Below are positions 1 through 6,307 of a stretch of DNA of 6,553 nucleotides, piece after piece. The stretch spans positions 1 through 6,553 of the forward strand of contig JAJZVE010000264.1 in NCBI GenBank assembly GCA_021845835.1, in the 5' to 3' direction. Numbering within the stretch: the stretch's first letter is position 1; each line of letters opens with the position of its first letter. This stretch comes from Pseudomonadota bacterium (GTDB taxonomy: Bacteria > Pseudomonadota > Alphaproteobacteria > Acetobacterales > Acetobacteraceae). The notes under the pieces were generated by a model, which saw only the letters and a list, made by a program, of their open reading frames with translations, had not been told where the DNA came from and did not search any database. The position numbers and the translations under genes were made by a program.

Positions 1-39
1 GCGCGCGCGGCGGCGGTGCGGCCGCAGGCGGCGGCGTGA
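1..39 (+). CDS. 3' end of an upstream gene, possibly the xanthine dehydrogenase large subunit (partial)
   Basis: Frame 1 is open from the window edge and ends at TGA 37-39, giving twelve residues, ARAAAVRPQAAA. The stop shares its last base with the ATG of xdhC (TGATG), the stop/start geometry repeated through the rest of this operon, so this looks like a true gene end and not a chance open frame. In many proteobacteria xdhC directly follows xdhA and xdhB, so the large molybdopterin-binding subunit is the natural candidate. That identity is inferred from gene order alone, because the Ala-rich tail contains no diagnostic motif. Confidence 0.5.
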   Translation, partial: ARAAAVRPQAAA

Positions 40-887
40 TGGCGGCGTGGCTTTCCGCGCTGCACGCGCTTACCGAGGCGGGCCAGCCTGCGGTGCTGGT
101 GACGCTGCTGGCGGCGCGCGGATCGACGCCGCGCGAGGCGGGCTGCAAAATGGTGGTGACGGCGGATTCGACCGTCGGCACGATCGGCGGCGGCAACCTG
201 GAATTCCAGAGCATTGCCGAGGCACGCAGCCTGCTGGTGGGCGGGGCGTCCACGCCGGTGGAGCGGAAGTTTTCGCTGGGCCCCGTGCTCGGCCAGTGCT
301 GCGGCGGGCACGCGCGGGTGCTGTTCGAGGCGGTGCGGCCCGCAGCGTGGCGGATCGCGCTGTTCGGTGCCGGCCATGTCGGGCGGGCGCTGGTCTCGCT
401 GCTCGCCGCGCTCGACTGCCGCGTCACCTGGATCGACGCGCGGGCAGACGCATTCCCACCTGAACTGCCGGCGAATGTCGAGCGCCGCCTCGATGAGCGT
501 CCGATGCAGGCGGTGGCGGCGCTGCCGGCGGGCACGCAGGTGCTGGTGATGACGCACGAGCATGCCCTCGATTACCAGATCGTTACGGCGGCGCTGGAGC
601 GGGCCGCTCTGCCTTTCGTGGGCCTGATCGGGTCGGCGACCAAGCGCGCGCGCTTCGTATCAGCCATGGAACGGCAAGGCCTGGCGCCGGAGGCGATTGG
701 GCGGCTGGTGTGTCCGATCGGCGTGCCCGGCGCGGGCGGCAAGGCGCCGGCCGAGATTGCCATTGCGGTGGCTGCGCAATTGCTGCAAATCCGGGATGCG
801 TTGGCGCCGGTTGCGTCCACGTCGCGTGCCGGCCGCGACGAACGGGAACAGCACGACGAATTCGCCGAGGACTCCGCATCGCGATGA
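39..887 (+). CDS. xdhC: Xanthine dehydrogenase accessory protein XdhC
   Basis: XdhC-family proteins bind molybdenum cofactor, protect it while it is sulfurated, and pass it to apo-xanthine dehydrogenase in the cytoplasm. The protein is 282 residues from ATG 39. GTG 36 directly before it is an alternative start; ATG is preferred because it forms a TGATG overlap with the upstream stop. The N-terminal XdhC/CoxI domain shows ARGSTPREAGCKMVV near residues 26-40, a GTIGGGNLE turn near 47-55 and the family motif LGQCCGG near 84-90. The C-terminal Rossmann domain starts with LFGAGHVGRAL near 108-118 and contains GLIGSATKR near 195-203 and CPIGVPGAGGKAPAEIA near 225-241, all typical of the family. The last 25 or so residues are charged, look disordered and extend beyond the usual domain end. 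The stop overlaps the guaD start as ATGA. XdhC-like CoxI proteins of other molybdoenzymes are the main alternative, but the guanine deaminase next door favours xanthine dehydrogenase. Confidence 0.93.
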   Translation: MAAWLSALHALTEAGQPAVLVTLLAARGSTPREAGCKMVVTADSTVGTIGGGNLEFQSIAEARSLLVGGASTPVERKFSLGPVLGQCCGGHARVLFEAVRPAAWRIALFGAGHVGRALVSLLAALDCRVTWIDARADAFPPELPANVERRLDERPMQAVAALPAGTQVLVMTHEHALDYQIVTAALERAALPFVGLIGSATKRARFVSAMERQGLAPEAIGRLVCPIGVPGAGGKAPAEIAIAVAAQLLQIRDALAPVASTSRAGRDEREQHDEFAEDSASR

Positions 888-1354
888 CCCCAGAAGACCT
901 GATGCGCCGCGCTGTGGCCCTGTCGATGGAAAAGATGCAGGCCGGCAGCGGCGGTCCGTTCGGCGCCGTGGTCGCGCGCAACGGCGAGATCGTTGCCGAG
1001 GGCTGGAACCAGGTCACATCCGCGGCCGATCCGACGGCGCATGCCGAAGTGGTGGCGATCCGCCGCGCCTGCCAGGCGCTCGGCCGTTTCGATCTCGGCG
1101 ACTGCGAGATTTACACAAGCTGCGAACCCTGTCCCATGTGTCTCGGCGCGATCTACTGGGCGCGGCTGCAGCGCATCTGGTTCGGCAACGACCGCAGCGA
1201 CGCGGCGGCGATCGGCTTCGACGACGATTTCCTGTATCGCGAAATCCCGCTGCCGCTGGACCAGCGCAGCGTGCCGACGCAGCGCCTGCTGGGCGACGAA
1301 GCGCGCGCCGCCTTCGACGCCTGGGAGCGCAAGCCGGACAAGGTGGCGTACTGA
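884..1354 (+). CDS. guaD: Guanine deaminase, cytidine-deaminase fold
   Basis: This enzyme hydrolyses guanine to xanthine and ammonia in the cytoplasm, feeding xanthine dehydrogenase. At 156 residues it has, from memory, the same length as Bacillus subtilis GuaD and lines up with it nearly without gaps. Zinc ligands are His53 in DPTAHAEV and Cys83 and Cys86 in TSCEPCPMCLGAIYWAR, with Glu55 as the proton shuttle. Trp92, Asp114 in the GFDDDF segment and the C-terminal Tyr156 also match positions I recall as active-site or substrate-contacting in the domain-swapped Bacillus dimer. GGPFGAVV near 23-30 is the usual N-terminal strand. The start at ATG 884 overlaps the xdhC stop (ATGA) and gives the family length; the frame stays open upstream but that part is a shadow of xdhC. 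A tRNA adenosine deaminase (TadA) is the main relative to exclude. The AHAEV and GFDDDF context and the purine-catabolic neighbourhood argue against it. Confidence 0.92.
   Translation: MTPEDLMRRAVALSMEKMQAGSGGPFGAVVARNGEIVAEGWNQVTSAADPTAHAEVVAIRRACQALGRFDLGDCEIYTSCEPCPMCLGAIYWARLQRIWFGNDRSDAAAIGFDDDFLYREIPLPLDQRSVPTQRLLGDEARAAFDAWERKPDKVAY
1340..1346 (+). promoter_or_regulatory. Shine-Dalgarno-like site for the ABC ATPase gene
   Basis: AAGGTGG lies inside the end of guaD, 9 bases before ATG 1356. It is an imperfect match to the anti-Shine-Dalgarno sequence at normal spacing. It supports the ATG 1356 start over in-frame starts further upstream, such as the one at 993, which would lie inside guaD. 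Confidence 0.45.
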
Positions 1355-1355
1355 C

Positions 1356-2918
1356 ATGGATGCGCTGGCCCCGCCGCCGCGGCTGCAGCTTTCGGGTATC
1401 ACCAGGCGCTATGCGGCGGTGACGGCGAACCGCGACGTGAGCCTGAGCGTGGGGGCGGGCGAAATCCATGCGCTGCTGGGCGAGAACGGCGCCGGCAAGA
1501 GCACGCTGGTGAAGATCATCTACGGTGTCGTGCGACCCGACGAGGGCGAGATCGCCTGGGAAGGCAAGCCGGTCGCCATCGCCGATCCGAACGCGGCGCG
1601 CGCGCTCGGCATCGGCATGGTGTTTCAGCATTTCTCGCTGTTCGAGAGCCTGACGGTGGCGGAGAACATCGCGCTCGGCCTGGCCGCGCGCGAGGGGATC
1701 GGCGAACTCACGACACGGATCGCGGAGATTTCGCGCCGCTACGGGCTGGCGGTGACGCCAACACGGCACGTGCATCACCTGTCGGTCGGCGAGCGGCAGC
1801 GCGTGGAAATCGTGCGCTGCCTGCTGCAATCGCCGCGCCTGCTGATCATGGACGAACCTACATCGGTGCTGACGCCGCAGGAGGCGCACGGCCTGTTCGA
1901 CGTGCTGCGCCGGCTGGCGGCGGAGGGCTGCAGCATCCTCTACATCAGCCACAAGCTGGAGGAGATCAAGGCGCTGTGCGAGCGCGCCACGGTGCTGCGC
2001 GGCGGCCGCGTGGTGGGCGAATGCGACCCGCGCATCGCGACCGAACGGGAGATGGCGGAGATGATGATCGGCGGCGCGTTGCCGGTCGCGCATCGCCCGG
2101 CGCCGCTGCAGGAGGGCCGCGCCTCGCTGGTGGTGGAACGGCTGTCGCTGCCGGCGGACGAGCCGTTCGGCACGCATCTGCGCGACATTTCGCTGACGCT
2201 GCGCGACGGCGAGATTCTCGGCATCGCCGGCGTGGCGGGCAACGGGCAGAAGGAACTGCTGGCGGTGCTGTCGGGGGAGCGGCGCGCGCCCGACGCCAAT
2301 GCCGTGCGCATCGCCGACCGGCCGGCCGGGCTGCTCGGACCGGCGGCGCGGCGGCGCCTCGGCCTCGCCTTCATCCCGGAGGAGCGGCTGGGGCGTGGCG
2401 CGGTGGCGGAGTTTCCGCTCACCGAGAATGCGCTGCTGACGGCGTATCAGCACGGCGGCTTCGTGCGCGGCGGGCTGGTGCGCTACGGCGCGGTGCAGAG
2501 CTTTGCCCGCGAGATCATCGGGCGGTTCCGCGTGGTGGCGGCCGGGACGGATGCGGCCGGCAGCAGCCTGTCCGGCGGCAACATGCAGAAGTTCATCGTC
2601 GGGCGCGAGGTCGGCACCAATCCGCGGGTGCTGCTGGCGGCGCATCCGACCTGGGGCGTGGATATCGGCGCGGCGCTGGCGATCCGTCAGGCGCTGATGG
2701 ACCTTGCCGCCGGCGGCAGCGGCGTGCTGGTGGTTTCCGAAGACCTCGCCGAGCTGTTCGAGATTTCGGATTATATCGCGGTGCTGTCCGGCGGGCGCCT
2801 GTCGCCGCCGCGGCGCACGCGCGAAACCACGGTGGAGGAAGTGGGGCTGCTGATGGGCGGACGCATGGCGGCGGGCGCAGCGTCGCACGCGGCAAGGGGC
2901 GTGGTCGATGCGGCTTAG
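1356..2918 (+). CDS. ABC transporter ATP-binding protein, purine nucleoside/nucleobase (BMP-type) importer
   Basis: This is the cytoplasmic energy-coupling subunit of a sugar/nucleoside-type importer: 520 residues with two nucleotide-binding domains in one chain. NBD1 has a complete set of motifs: Walker A GENGAGKST 42-50, Q-loop Gln91, signature LSVGERQRV 142-150, Walker B LLIMDEPT 162-169 and H-loop His199. NBD2 begins near residue 257 and is degenerate. Its P-loop is GVAGNGQKE at 292-300 without the usual GKS/T, its signature LSGGNMQ at 405-411 is intact, the Walker B region reads LLAAHPTWGVD where DEPT would be, and SEDL at 461-464 replaces the H-loop histidine. This pattern is common in the BMP/YufO-type subfamily for nucleosides, which separates it from ribose and galactose ATPases. 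It starts one base after the guaD stop and its end overlaps the first permease by 11 bases. The exact substrate (nucleoside, purine base or oxopurine) cannot be read from this subunit. Confidence 0.92.
   Translation: MDALAPPPRLQLSGITRRYAAVTANRDVSLSVGAGEIHALLGENGAGKSTLVKIIYGVVRPDEGEIAWEGKPVAIADPNAARALGIGMVFQHFSLFESLTVAENIALGLAAREGIGELTTRIAEISRRYGLAVTPTRHVHHLSVGERQRVEIVRCLLQSPRLLIMDEPTSVLTPQEAHGLFDVLRRLAAEGCSILYISHKLEEIKALCERATVLRGGRVVGECDPRIATEREMAEMMIGGALPVAHRPAPLQEGRASLVVERLSLPADEPFGTHLRDISLTLRDGEILGIAGVAGNGQKELLAVLSGERRAPDANAVRIADRPAGLLGPAARRRLGLAFIPEERLGRGAVAEFPLTENALLTAYQHGGFVRGGLVRYGAVQSFAREIIGRFRVVAAGTDAAGSSLSGGNMQKFIVGREVGTNPRVLLAAHPTWGVDIGAALAIRQALMDLAAGGSGVLVVSEDLAELFEISDYIAVLSGGRLSPPRRTRETTVEEVGLLMGGRMAAGAASHAARGVVDAA
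2894..2899 (+). promoter_or_regulatory. Shine-Dalgarno site for the first permease gene
   Basis: AAGGGG sits inside the end of the ATPase gene, 8 bases before ATG 2908. Its good spacing supports ATG 2908 as the permease start and thus the 11-base overlap with the ATPase stop (TAG 2916-2918). Confidence 0.5.
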
Positions 2919-3993
2919 CCTGCAGCCGCGCGCGCGGCCGGCCCGCCTGATGGTGTGGCTGTCGCCGGTGATCGCGGCGGTGCTGTCGGTGATCGGCGTC
3001 ACCATCCTGTTCGCCGTGCTCGGGCGCAACCCGGTGGAGGCGCTGTACACGCTGTTCGTGGCGCCGCTCGCCAACCTGGAGGGGCTGGCGGAACTCGGGC
3101 TGAAGGCGACGCCGCTGCTGCTGTGCGCGGTCGGCATTGCGATCGGCGTGCGCGCCGATGTGTGGAACATCGGCGCCGAAGGCCAGTTCACGCTCGGCGC
3201 CATCGTTGGCAGCGGCGTCGCGCTCGCCTATGGCGGGCAGGACCATTGGTGGATCATTCCCGCGCTGCTGCTGGCGGGGATCGGGGGCGGCATGGCGTGG
3301 GCGGCGATCCCTGCGCTGCTGCGCACGCGCTTCAACGCGCACGAAATCCTGACCACGCTGATGCTGGCGTACGTGTCCATCCAGTTGCTCGGCTATCTCG
3401 TGCATGGGCCGTGGAAGGATCCGGAGGGCTACAGCTTCCCGCAGACGAGGCAGTTCGAGGCGGACGCGACGCTGCCGGTGCTGATCGAAGGGACGCGGCT
3501 GCATATCGGCGCGCTGCTGGCGCTGCTGTCGGTGCCGCTCGGCAGCATCCTGCTCGGCCGCACGCTGATGGGGTTTCGCATCCGCACCGTCGGCGCGGCA
3601 CCGGCGGCGGCGCGCTACGCCGGGTTCAGCCGCAACGCGACCGTGTGGTTCTGCCTGCTGTTCAGCGGCGGCCTCGCGGGCCTCGCCGGCATTTGCGAGA
3701 TCGCCGGCGGCAACGGGCAGCTCACGCCGACCATCTCGCCCGGCTACGGCTTCGCGGCGATCATCGTGGCGTTCCTCGGCCGGCTCAATCCGGTCGGCAT
3801 CCTGTTCGCGTCGCTGCTGATGGCGCTGCTGTATCTTGGCGGCGAGGGGCTGCAGGTGTCGATGCAACTGCCGATCGCCGTCACCGGCACGGTGCAGGGC
3901 ATGCTGCTGTTCTTTCTGCTCGCCGCCGACGTGCTCATCAACTACCGGCTGCGCATCCTGCCGGCGCGCGCGGGGGCGGTGCATCATGCATGA
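2908..3993 (+). CDS. ABC transporter permease, nucleoside/nucleobase type (first subunit)
   Basis: This is an inner-membrane subunit of the importer, 361 residues, of the BPD_transp_2 (branched-chain/sugar/nucleoside) permease family, and the longer of the usual heterodimeric pair. A basic N-terminus (MRLSLQPRARPARL) precedes a first membrane segment at about 17-38. Further hydrophobic segments lie near 65-83, 94-110, 116-136, 146-165, 199-217, 246-264, 281-300 and 324-344, so about nine or ten in all. Family motifs are WNIGAEGQFTLGA 86-98, FNAHEILTTLML 142-153, the cytoplasmic coupling loop GFRIRTVGAAPAAARYAGF at 222-240, and SPGYGFAAIIVAFLGRLNP 277-295. These match the YufP/NupB-like partner of BMP-type importers. 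The start has a good Shine-Dalgarno site inside the ATPase gene, and the stop overlaps the second permease by 8 bases, as expected for subunits made together. Confidence 0.91.
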   Translation: MRLSLQPRARPARLMVWLSPVIAAVLSVIGVTILFAVLGRNPVEALYTLFVAPLANLEGLAELGLKATPLLLCAVGIAIGVRADVWNIGAEGQFTLGAIVGSGVALAYGGQDHWWIIPALLLAGIGGGMAWAAIPALLRTRFNAHEILTTLMLAYVSIQLLGYLVHGPWKDPEGYSFPQTRQFEADATLPVLIEGTRLHIGALLALLSVPLGSILLGRTLMGFRIRTVGAAPAAARYAGFSRNATVWFCLLFSGGLAGLAGICEIAGGNGQLTPTISPGYGFAAIIVAFLGRLNPVGILFASLLMALLYLGGEGLQVSMQLPIAVTGTVQGMLLFFLLAADVLINYRLRILPARAGAVHHA

Positions 3994-4915
3994 GCTGGAA
4001 ATCCTTCTCGCCGTCGCGGTGGCGACGCTGCGCGCGGCGACGCCGCTGTTGCTGGCCGGGTTTGGCGAGCTGATCACCGAACGCTCCGGCGTGCTCAATC
4101 TCGGCGTCGAGGGCATGATGCTGGTCGGTGCCGCCTTCGGCTTCATCGGCACGATGCTGACCGGCAGCCTGCTGGTCGGCTTCATCGTCGCCATGATCGC
4201 GGGGGCGGCGCTGGCGCTGGTGTTCGGCGCGCTGACGCTGACGCTGATGGCGAACCAGGTGGCGACCGGCCTCGCGCTGACCATCTTCGGCGTCGGCTTT
4301 TCCGCGCTGGTCGGCGTCAAGTGGGTTGGCACGCCGCTCGCCGGGCTTGCCAGCGCGATCTGGCCGCATCTGAGCAGCGCCTCGCCGCTGGTGCAGCAAC
4401 TGATGCTGCTCGATCCGGTGGTGTGGATTGCGGTGCTGGTGCCGTTCGCCGCGCATCGCTTCATCTATCGCACGCGCGCCGGCCTGATCCTGCGCGCGGT
4501 CGGCGAGAGCCACGATGTTGCGCACGCGCTCGGCTATTCGGTGCTGCGCATCCGCTATCTCGCGGTGCTGTTCGGCGGCGCGATGAGCGGGCTGGCCGGC
4601 GCCTATCTGTCGCTGTCCTACACGCCGATGTGGGCGGAGAACATGGTCGCCGGGCGCGGCTGGATCGCCCTGGCGCTGGTGGTGTTCTCGACCTGGAAGC
4701 CGGCCTGGCTGGCGCTCGGCGCGCTGCTGTTCGGCCTCGTCACCATCGCGCAGTTCCAGGCCGAGGCGCTTGGGGTCGCGATCTCGCCGAACCTGCTGGC
4801 GATGCTGCCGTATCTGGCAACGGTCGTGGTGCTGGTGCTGATCTCGCGCGATGCCACGAGGCTGAAGCTGAACGCGCCGGCCGCGCTGGGCCGCCCGTTC
4901 CACGCCACCGCATGA
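3986..4915 (+). CDS. ABC transporter permease, nucleoside/nucleobase type (second subunit)
   Basis: This is the shorter partner permease, 309 residues, forming the membrane channel with the preceding subunit. Motifs typical of the YufQ/NupC-type subunit are GELITERSGVLNLGVEGMML at 27-46, NQVATGLALTIFG 90-102, the coupling loop TRAGLILRAVGE 163-174 and GRGWIALALVVFSTWKP 223-239. Hydrophobic segments lie near 5-24, 43-60, 63-87, 95-112, 146-157, 190-210, 224-235, 239-256 and 270-286. ATG 3986 was chosen because it gives the family N-terminus and sits 9 bases after a G-rich Shine-Dalgarno-like run (3972-3976). The frame is open further upstream, but that part lies inside the first permease gene. 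The stop overlaps the amidohydrolase start as ATGA. No periplasmic binding-protein gene lies beside it, which is unusual for the family. Confidence 0.91.
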   Translation: MHELEILLAVAVATLRAATPLLLAGFGELITERSGVLNLGVEGMMLVGAAFGFIGTMLTGSLLVGFIVAMIAGAALALVFGALTLTLMANQVATGLALTIFGVGFSALVGVKWVGTPLAGLASAIWPHLSSASPLVQQLMLLDPVVWIAVLVPFAAHRFIYRTRAGLILRAVGESHDVAHALGYSVLRIRYLAVLFGGAMSGLAGAYLSLSYTPMWAENMVAGRGWIALALVVFSTWKPAWLALGALLFGLVTIAQFQAEALGVAISPNLLAMLPYLATVVVLVLISRDATRLKLNAPAALGRPFHATA

Positions 4916-6291
4916 CTGCCGGGCCGCTCTGGATCAGGGATCCGCTGGCGATCCTGGCCGACGATGCGGCGCGCGGCGTCGTGGTCCAGGACGGGCGGAT
5001 CGTCGAACTGGTGCCCGCCGGCGGCGCGCCGGCAACGCCGGACGTGGCCGCCTTCGACGCCGGGGCGCATGTCGTGATCCCCGGCCTGATCAACACGCAT
5101 CACCACTTCTACCAGACATTGACGCGCGCCGCGCCGGCGGCGCTGGACCGCGCGCTGTTCGGCTGGCTCGACGCGCTCTATCCGATCTGGGCGCGGCTGA
5201 CGCCGGCGGCGCTGGACAGCGCCGTCACCGTCGCGATGGCGGAGCTGCTGCTGTCCGGCTGCACCACGACCACGGACCATCACTACGTTTTTCCCGCCGG
5301 GCTGGAGGGCGCGATCGACATCGAGGTCGCGGTGGCGCGGCGGCTCGGCCTGCGCGCCGTGTTCACGCGCGGTTCCATGAACCTCTCGCAGCGCGACGGC
5401 GGCCTGCCGCCCGATGCAGTGGTGCAGGATGAAGACGCGATTCTGGCCGACAGCGCGCGGCTGATCGACGCGCATCACGACCCGCGCCCGCATGCGCAGA
5501 TCCAGATCGCGCTCGCGCCGTGCTCGCCGTTCAGCGTCACGCGCTCGCTGATGCGCTCGACCGCGGAGCTGGCCGCGCGGCGCGGCGTGCGGCTGCACAC
5601 GCATCTGGCGGAAACCGAGGACGAGACAGCGTTCTGTCTGGCGCGCTTCAACTGCCGCCCGCTGGACTACCTGGAGGATGTCGGCTGGCTGCACGATCGC
5701 GTGTGGCTTGCGCACGGCGTGCATTTCGACGCGGCGGAGATCGCGCGGCTGGCGCGCGCCGGGGTCGGTGTCACGCATTGCCCGTGCAGCAACCAGATGC
5801 TCGGTTCCGGTCATTGCCCGGTTTGCGACATGGAAGCGGCCGGCTTGCGGGTCGGCCTCGGCGTCGATGGCTCGGCGTCCAACAACGCTTCCAATCTCAT
5901 GCAGGAAGTGCGCGCAGCGTTCCTGCTGCAACGCCACCGCTACGGTGTCGCCCGCGTCAGCCACCGTGACGCGCTGCGCTGGGCAACCGAGGGGTCCGCC
6001 GCCTGCATCGGGCGGCCCGAACTCGGCCGCATCGCGCCCGGCGCCGCCGCCGATCTGGCGCTGTTCAGGCTGGATCGCGACCTGCGCTTTGCCGGCGCAC
6101 AGGATCCGCTCGCGGCCCTGGTGCTGTGCGGCGCCGATCGCGCGGATTGCGTGATGGTGGGCGGGCGCTGGGTGGTGCAGGACGGCGCCATCCCCGGCCT
6201 CGACATTCCGGCACTGATCGCGCGGCAGGCGCGCCAGGCCGCGACGCTTTTGGCGGATCGCGGCGCGTCCTCTATCCTGCCGCACCACTGA
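4912..6291 (+). CDS. Probable 8-oxoguanine deaminase (amidohydrolase superfamily)
   Basis: This is a 459-residue zinc-dependent TIM-barrel amidohydrolase, probably converting 8-oxoguanine to urate and ammonia. An N-terminal beta-sandwich segment leads to the HxH metal motif His63/His65 in NTHHHFYQTLTRA. Later metal and catalytic positions are His231 and Glu234 in HTHLAETEDE, His268 in LAHGVHFD and Asp319 in VDGSASNN. The N-terminal HHFYQTLTR block followed by LFGWLDALYPIWARLT resembles Pseudomonas aeruginosa PA0142, which I recall as a characterised 8-oxoguanine deaminase; close relatives also include AtzC/TrzN-type deaminases. The C-terminal sandwich region returns at GRIAPGAAADLALFRLD 373-389. 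The gene is coupled to the permease by ATGA and has no clear Shine-Dalgarno of its own. Placement with xdhC, guaD and a purine importer supports a purine substrate. An odd point is a cysteine cluster (Cys290, 292, 302, 305) where I expect SSN and APVREM. Triazine or melamine-type hydrolase, or TIM-barrel guanine deaminase, remain possible. Confidence 0.85.
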   Translation: MTAGPLWIRDPLAILADDAARGVVVQDGRIVELVPAGGAPATPDVAAFDAGAHVVIPGLINTHHHFYQTLTRAAPAALDRALFGWLDALYPIWARLTPAALDSAVTVAMAELLLSGCTTTTDHHYVFPAGLEGAIDIEVAVARRLGLRAVFTRGSMNLSQRDGGLPPDAVVQDEDAILADSARLIDAHHDPRPHAQIQIALAPCSPFSVTRSLMRSTAELAARRGVRLHTHLAETEDETAFCLARFNCRPLDYLEDVGWLHDRVWLAHGVHFDAAEIARLARAGVGVTHCPCSNQMLGSGHCPVCDMEAAGLRVGLGVDGSASNNASNLMQEVRAAFLLQRHRYGVARVSHRDALRWATEGSAACIGRPELGRIAPGAAADLALFRLDRDLRFAGAQDPLAALVLCGADRADCVMVGGRWVVQDGAIPGLDIPALIARQARQAATLLADRGASSILPHH

Positions 6292-6295
6292 CCCC

Positions 6296-6303
6296 AGGGA
6301 GGT
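6296..6303 (+). promoter_or_regulatory. Strong Shine-Dalgarno of the aldo/keto reductase gene
   Basis: AGGGAGGT lies in the short gap after the amidohydrolase stop. GGAGG ends 5 bases before ATG 6308, which selects that start over the overlapping ATG at 6304, only one base away from the site and in the wrong frame for the family. It is the best ribosome binding site in the window. Confidence 0.75.
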
Positions 6304-6307
6304 ATGC

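Noticed and set aside
1..36. Simple GC repeat at the window start
   Set aside because: It reads as Ala/Arg-rich codons of the upstream gene's tail, with no regular unit copied elsewhere.
993..1355. Upstream extension of the ABC ATPase frame (start at 993)
   Set aside because: The extra N-terminal residues are out-of-frame guaD sequence with no ATPase homology. ATG 1356 gives the normal N-terminus and has a Shine-Dalgarno-like site.
1014..3203. Very long antisense open frame (729 codons) on the minus strand
   Set aside because: Its composition is dominated by Arg, His, Gln and Ala with no recognisable domain. It runs antisense across guaD, the ATPase and a permease, all with clear family motifs. 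GC-rich codon bias in the sense genes removes antisense stops, so this is a shadow.
2593..4464. Antisense open frame of 623 codons
   Set aside because: It is opposite the ATPase end and both permeases, is Arg/Gln/His-rich and low in complexity, and has no family resemblance. It is an artefact of composition.
4912..6291. Calling the amidohydrolase an atrazine or hydroxyatrazine hydrolase (AtzC/TrzN-like)
   Set aside because: The superfamily motifs are shared, but the HHFYQTLTR block and the purine-catabolic neighbours favour a purine substrate. It is kept only as an alternative.
6304..6306. ATG at 6304 as the start of the last gene
   Set aside because: It is only one base from the Shine-Dalgarno and in a different frame from the aldo/keto reductase motifs. 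ATG 6308 fits both spacing and family.
6284..6307. Rho-independent terminator between the amidohydrolase and the aldo/keto reductase
   Set aside because: The gap is 16 bases, with no GC hairpin followed by a T run.
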